Assembly: GCF_900149695.1 (NCBI RefSeq)
Contig: NZ_LT703004.1
Location: 1 to 64,000 of the forward strand
Length of the DNA stretch: 64,000 bases
Reading direction: 5' to 3'
From: Anderseniella sp. Alg231-50
GTDB lineage: Bacteria > Pseudomonadota > Alphaproteobacteria > Rhizobiales > Aestuariivirgaceae
The translations under genes were made by a program, and so were the position numbers. Numbering within the stretch: the stretch's first letter is position 1; every line of letters starts with the position of its first letter. Of this stretch, positions 60,499 through 64,000 are shown one piece after another. The notes beneath the pieces are model-generated. The model saw only the letters and a program-made list of their open reading frames with translations. It did no database searches and had not been told where the DNA came from.

Positions 60499-61977
60499 TT
60501 ACGGCAGGCATTCCATGTAGGTGTCTTTGTCCCAATCGGTGACGGAAGACATGAAGCGTCCCCATTCATCCGATTTGTACTCGTGGTAGAGCCGGTACAT
60601 TTCGCCGGGCAGGCCACGCTGCACGACTTCGTCAGCCTCGAGCGCCTCAAGCGCTTCACCAAGCGACATCGGAAGCTTCTTCACATCCTTGCCGGCCTTG
60701 ATGGCATCATAGATGTTTCTTTCTTCCGGCTCACCGGGGTCGAGCTTGTTGACGATACCGTCATCGGCAGCCGCCAGAATGCAGGCACCCATGAGGTAAG
60801 GGTTCACCATGGAGTCCACCGAACGGTATTCAAACCGGCCCGGTGCCGACACGCGCAAGCCCGTGGTGCGGTTCTGGAAACCCCAGTCCGCAAACACCGG
60901 CGCCCAGAAACCGGTATCCCACAAGCGGCGATACGAATTCACGGTCGACGATCCGATTGCTGTCAATGCCCGCAGGTGATGCACAATGCCGCCGATGGCC
61001 TCCAGGCCGGCTTTCTGCGGCATCTGGGGATCGTCGCCATCCGGCATGAAGGTGTTGTCTCCACCTTTCACGTACATGTAGTTGTCTTTCATGCCCGGCA
61101 GTGCTTTCGGGTCATTGCCGGTGCGGCAGAACTCGTCCTCGCCGCCATGCCACAGCGACATGTTGTGGTGACAACCCGAAGCCGAAACGCCTTCAAACGG
61201 CTTGGTCATGAAGCAGGCGAAGATGCCGAACTCGCGGGCGACCTGGGCGCAGATCTGGCGGTAAGTCGTCAACCGGTCGGCATTGCGCAACACGTCGTCG
61301 TACATCCAGTTGAGTTCCAGCTGGCCCGGTGCGTCCTCGTGATCGCCCTGGATCATGTCGAGGCCCATCGCGCGGGAGTATTCCATCACTTTCATGTAGA
61401 CGGGGCGCAGGCTCTCGAACTGGTCGATGTGATAACAGTAAGGCTTGGAGTATCCGTGCTCCGGCTTACCGTCCTCATTGAACTTGAGCCACATCATTTC
61501 CGGCTCGGTGCCGACACGCAGGCTGAGGCCGTTGTGCTTCTTCTTGAAGTCGTCGTGCAGGCGGCGCAGGTTGCCGCGGCAGTCGGCGGTCAGGTACCCG
61601 CCTGGATCTTCCTTCTCCTCGCGGTTGCGGAACAGTGTGCAATAGAAGCGCCCGATGCGCTTGTCCCAGGGCAGCTGCATGAAGGTTTCAGGCTCAGGAA
61701 TGCCGACAAGCTCTGCTGCTTCCGGGCCGTAACCGAGATACTCGCCGGCCCGGTTGGTGAACAGGTTCATGGTTGCGCCGTAAACGAGCTGAAAGCCTTT
61801 CTTGGCGACTGCTTCCCAGTGATCGGCAGGAATACCCTTACCCATTATTTTGCCGGTGACCGACACGAACTGGAGATAGAGATACTCAATCCCCAGCTCA
61901 TCGATCATTTTCCGGACTTCCTTGACCTTTTCGGCCCTGCCCGGCGCATCAACAAAATTCTCAATATCCATTGCCAT
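60499..61977 (-). CDS. Glutamine-synthetase-family ligase of the second cluster (GlnT/GMAS-like)
   Basis: The 492-residue GS-fold enzyme has LRVGTEPEMMWLKF, SGCHHNMSLWHGG and NSYRRLWDTGF motifs of the type III group, and is about 57 residues longer than the enzyme at 45221. The family joins ammonia or a primary amine to glutamate. It leads the operon GS, amidotransferase, GXGXG, FMN subunit and the 136-aa unknown. ATG 61977 and 61971 are both possible. An array of ACCAAT repeats lies 25-62 nt upstream. Confidence 0.87.
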   Translation of the reverse strand: MAMDIENFVDAPGRAEKVKEVRKMIDELGIEYLYLQFVSVTGKIMGKGIPADHWEAVAKKGFQLVYGATMNLFTNRAGEYLGYGPEAAELVGIPEPETFMQLPWDKRIGRFYCTLFRNREEKEDPGGYLTADCRGNLRRLHDDFKKKHNGLSLRVGTEPEMMWLKFNEDGKPEHGYSKPYCYHIDQFESLRPVYMKVMEYSRAMGLDMIQGDHEDAPGQLELNWMYDDVLRNADRLTTYRQICAQVAREFGIFACFMTKPFEGVSASGCHHNMSLWHGGEDEFCRTGNDPKALPGMKDNYMYVKGGDNTFMPDGDDPQMPQKAGLEAIGGIVHHLRALTAIGSSTVNSYRRLWDTGFWAPVFADWGFQNRTTGLRVSAPGRFEYRSVDSMVNPYLMGACILAAADDGIVNKLDPGEPEERNIYDAIKAGKDVKKLPMSLGEALEALEADEVVQRGLPGEMYRLYHEYKSDEWGRFMSSVTDWDKDTYMECLP

Positions 61978-62001
61978 TGCACGGTTTCTCCCTGGTTGCG
62001 C

Positions 62002-62039
62002 ACCAAATTGACCAATACCATACCAATGCTATACCAATT
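62002..62039. promoter_or_regulatory. Direct-repeat operator array upstream of the second GS operon
   Basis: ACCAA occurs at 62002, 62011, 62022 and 62033; the last three are spaced by exactly 11 nt, one helical turn. The 18-bp ACCAATGCTATACCAATT at 62022-62039 recurs with one mismatch upstream of the amidase gene at 63925. The adjacent FadR-type regulator is the obvious candidate to bind it. Confidence 0.65.
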
Positions 62040-62124
62040 TTGACAACCTACAAAATGAACCCAAGCGTCTTTTCGCACAAAATTCCTCATCCGGAGCAGT
62101 CCTGACTTATCCAATCATGGAGTG

Positions 62125-62151
62125 AGAACAGTTGCCAAAGTTGCCTGTTCT
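62125..62151. promoter_or_regulatory. Inverted repeat in the GS-regulator interval
   Basis: AGAACAG (62125-62131) and CTGTTCT (62145-62151) are perfect 7-bp complements around a 13-nt spacer that itself contains a GTTGCC direct repeat. The centre-to-centre spacing is two helical turns. It may serve autoregulation or another regulator. Confidence 0.35.
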
Positions 62152-62308
62152 GTGTGTACTCTATTGAGGTAACTTGACGAACCGCGATCGGAAATCGATT
62201 CAAAAATGGGCGGCAACAAGCTGATATAAATGGTAATTTATCAACTCTGCTCCTATATAAGTCATTACAGGAGCGCCTGCTCGAGGGTATGATTGCAAGG
62301 CAAAGGGA

Positions 62309-63010
62309 ATGATTTCGATTGAACACAAGAGCGCCCGAGGAGCCCGGTCCATAACATCCGAGCTCCGCAAGGCCATCGAAACAGGCAGGTATCACGACGG
62401 GGACCAATTGCCTCCGGAGCGGGACCTTTCCGAGACCTATGCAGCTTCCCGCAATACAATCAGGAAAGCGCTGGACAACCTTGAAGAGGACGGCCTGGTG
62501 GTCCGGAAAGTCGGCAGCGGCACCTTTGTCAACTATGCCGGCCCGGCAGACCTTGAGACCGAAAACGTCGTCGAACAGATCAGCCCGCTGCAGCTGATCG
62601 ATGCGCGTATCGGGTTCGAACGGCAGATGACCCGGCTGGCAGTGGTGCACGCGACCGGGCGGGATATCGAGAAAATGCAGGCCCTGCTGACCCAGCTCGA
62701 GGCTTCCGAGCAGGACCGCAACACCTTTACAAAGCTGGATTCAGAGTTCCACCATCAGCTGGCCAAGGCATCCGGCAATCCGTTAATTGTAAAATTATAT
62801 CATCAAATCAATGAAGTACGCACGCATTCTCAGTGGAGAAAAGCGCGTGAACTGGTTCTCAGCCCCGAGAAAATCCGCCAGTACAACAAATTCCACAGGG
62901 GCATACTGGACGCACTGATAAACCGTGACACCAAGTCGGCCATCGATGCGTTGAATGCCCACATGGAGCTGGCCCACCTTGATCTTGTCGGCACAACCTC
63001 CGACGACTGA
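62309..63010 (+). CDS. GntR-family FadR-type regulator
   Basis: The 233-residue protein has an N-terminal winged helix (LPPERDLSETYAASRNTIRK, DGLVVRKVGSGTFV) and a C-terminal FCD ligand domain (DSEFHHQLAKASGNPLIVKL). It starts at ATG 62309 with AAGG upstream. Divergent from the GS operon and convergent with the amidase gene, it is well placed to control both through the shared ACCAAT elements. Confidence 0.9.
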   Translation: MISIEHKSARGARSITSELRKAIETGRYHDGDQLPPERDLSETYAASRNTIRKALDNLEEDGLVVRKVGSGTFVNYAGPADLETENVVEQISPLQLIDARIGFERQMTRLAVVHATGRDIEKMQALLTQLEASEQDRNTFTKLDSEFHHQLAKASGNPLIVKLYHQINEVRTHSQWRKARELVLSPEKIRQYNKFHRGILDALINRDTKSAIDALNAHMELAHLDLVGTTSDD

Positions 63011-63033
63011 TCAGCCCCCGCGCCACCCGGCAC

Positions 63034-63897
63034 TCACCCGGAGCCGGCAAGCTTCGGTTTTTGCCCCTGCCCCCCGGTGCTCATGTGAATTGGCCGGTCG
63101 TGCTGAAGTGCGGGAATCCTGGCTCTCGCGGCTGCGACCCTGGACATATCCAGATCAGCCACAATGTATCCCTCACCATCGCCGGCATCGGCCAAAACCT
63201 CACCCCACGGGTCAATGATCAGAGAATGCCCGTAGCACTCGCCGCCACCGGATATTTTGCCGTATTGGCAGGGAGCTATTACATAGCACCCGGTCTCAAT
63301 GGCCCTGGCACGCTGCAATACGTGCCAATGAGCCTGCCCTGTAACCTTGGTGAATGCGGCCGGAGATGCCAGCACCCCGGCGCCCTGCTTGGCGAGTTGC
63401 CGGTACAGTGCGGCGAACCGCAGGTCATAGCAGATCGACAGTCCCAGGGTTGCCCAGGGCGTGTCGGCCACGACGGCCTGGTCGCCCGGCGATATGGTCG
63501 CTGACTCACGATATGACCCACCGTCGAGATCCACGTCGAACATGTGGATCTTGTCATAGCGCGCTACCGTCTCGCCTTCGGCATTGATCAGGTACGAGCG
63601 GTTGGATATGCGTCCGTCATTGTTCTGCACGCCAATTGACCCGAGCAGGAACCAGACCCCGAGCCTGCAGGCCGCTTCGGCAAACGCCGGCAGCACCGGA
63701 TGCTCTGCTTCCGGGTACGCACCGGGAAGAAACAGACCGTCCCTGGTTTCCAGACCGGAAAAGTACTCCGGCGTTGCAATCAACTGAGCGCCGTCTGCGG
63801 CGGCCTCACCGGCCAATCGCAGGCTTGTCTCTATATTGTGCAGAACATCCGGTGTGGCGCAGTTCTGCAGGCAGGCCACCGAAAATTTGTCGGACAT
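63034..63897 (-). CDS. Nitrilase-superfamily amidase
   Basis: The 287-residue enzyme has the Glu-Lys-Cys set: Glu44 (TPEYFSG), Lys116 (YDKIHMFDV) and Cys156 (SICYDLRF). The sequence around them places it in the Nit / omega-amidase branch, which hydrolyses omega-amides such as 2-oxoglutaramate or deaminated glutathione. It converges on the FadR-type gene with a 23-nt gap. It shares an operator-like 18-mer with the second GS operon, so its substrate may be an amide made or handled there. Confidence 0.87.
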   Translation of the reverse strand: MSDKFSVACLQNCATPDVLHNIETSLRLAGEAAADGAQLIATPEYFSGLETRDGLFLPGAYPEAEHPVLPAFAEAACRLGVWFLLGSIGVQNNDGRISNRSYLINAEGETVARYDKIHMFDVDLDGGSYRESATISPGDQAVVADTPWATLGLSICYDLRFAALYRQLAKQGAGVLASPAAFTKVTGQAHWHVLQRARAIETGCYVIAPCQYGKISGGGECYGHSLIIDPWGEVLADAGDGEGYIVADLDMSRVAAARARIPALQHDRPIHMSTGGQGQKPKLAGSG

Positions 63898-63924
63898 CGC
63901 TTAATCCCATCGTGCTTGATGACA

Positions 63925-63942
63925 ACCAATTCTATACCAATT
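63925..63942. promoter_or_regulatory. Shared operator element upstream of the amidase gene
   Basis: ACCAATTCTATACCAATT differs at one base from the element at 62022-62039 and keeps the 11-nt spacing of the two ACCAAT units. It lies 28-45 nt upstream of the amidase start codon, a similar position to the copy before the GS gene. Confidence 0.65.
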
Positions 63943-64000
63943 CAACTTGCCTCAACATAATACGGCAAAGCAACTTGCAGACGTCAACCCGACAGTACGG

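Larger units (their letters stand above)
61978..62308. other. Divergent control region between the GS operon and the FadR-type gene
   Basis: This 331-nt interval has no credible ORF. It holds the ACCAAT direct-repeat array (62002-62039) near the GS start, an inverted repeat AGAACAG-N13-CTGTTCT at 62125-62151 and an AT-rich stretch around 62225-62265 that may contain the regulator promoter. Confidence 0.6.

Noticed and set aside
60379-62043. 554-residue plus-strand ORF opposite the second GS gene
   Set aside because: It is antisense to a complete glutamine-synthetase-family gene and shows no domain pattern, so it is a shadow.

Overview
The window looks like an alphaproteobacterial chromosome segment. 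It is GC-rich and gene-dense. It carries a sox thiosulfate-oxidation cluster in the Paracoccus-type order and an imuA-imuB-dnaE2 mutagenesis cassette behind a perfect GAAC-N7-GAAC LexA box, which is the alphaproteobacterial form. Most of the remaining genes handle methylated, quaternary or guanidino nitrogen compounds, as expected of a marine or methylotrophy-leaning heterotroph. Hyphomicrobiales or Rhodobacterales are plausible, but the order cannot be fixed from this sequence. I see no rRNA, tRNA, transposase or CRISPR array.

Layout. (1) 1-5030: the C-terminal part of a large type I-secreted RTX adhesin, a small secreted protein, a LapG-type cysteine protease and a HlyD-type membrane fusion protein. 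(2) 5127-19528: soxXYZA-soxB-soxCD and soxVW on the minus strand, divergent from soxS-soxR-soxT. Further left-reading genes follow to the right: a second YeeE/YedE transporter, two metallo-beta-lactamase-fold proteins, a flavodoxin and an Acg-type nitroreductase. Near-identical ATTC-N8-GAAT operators mark several sox promoters. (3) 19656-27142: a five-gene operon for quaternary-amine uptake (ProX/ProV/fused double ProW), a choline-kinase-like phosphotransferase and a dimethylglycine/sarcosine dehydrogenase-like flavoprotein. (4) 27327-33264: two methyltransferases, a second choline-kinase-like protein, a winged-helix/TPR regulator, a palindromic repeat cluster and an MshEN-AAA ATPase. (5) 33561-39262: the SOS mutagenesis cassette. 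(6) 39424-48533: a cupin-XRE regulator, a divergent Amt transporter with a small membrane partner, a three-subunit N-methylglutamate-synthase-like enzyme, a gamma-glutamylmethylamide-synthetase-like GS, an unknown protein and a DAO flavoprotein. (7) 48688-56327: a LysR regulator divergent from an amidinohydrolase, a quaternary-amine ABC system, an agmatinase-family ureohydrolase and a Stf0 sulfotransferase. (8) 56356-63897: a second GS plus split glutamate-synthase operon with an unknown 136-aa protein, then a cupin protein, a FadR-type regulator and a nitrilase-superfamily amidase.

How they may work together. Region 2 oxidises reduced sulfur in the periplasm under SoxR control. Regions 3, 6, 7 and 8 look like import and dismantling of methylated or guanidino nitrogen compounds. 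Methylamine released by demethylation or by a dimethylarginine-hydrolase-type enzyme could be captured by gmaS/mgsABC as N-methylglutamate. The second GS operon and the amidase share an 18-bp operator-like element, suggesting one regulon. The least explained parts are the guanidino locus (49.7-56.3 kb) and the second GS operon with its unknown 136-aa protein.
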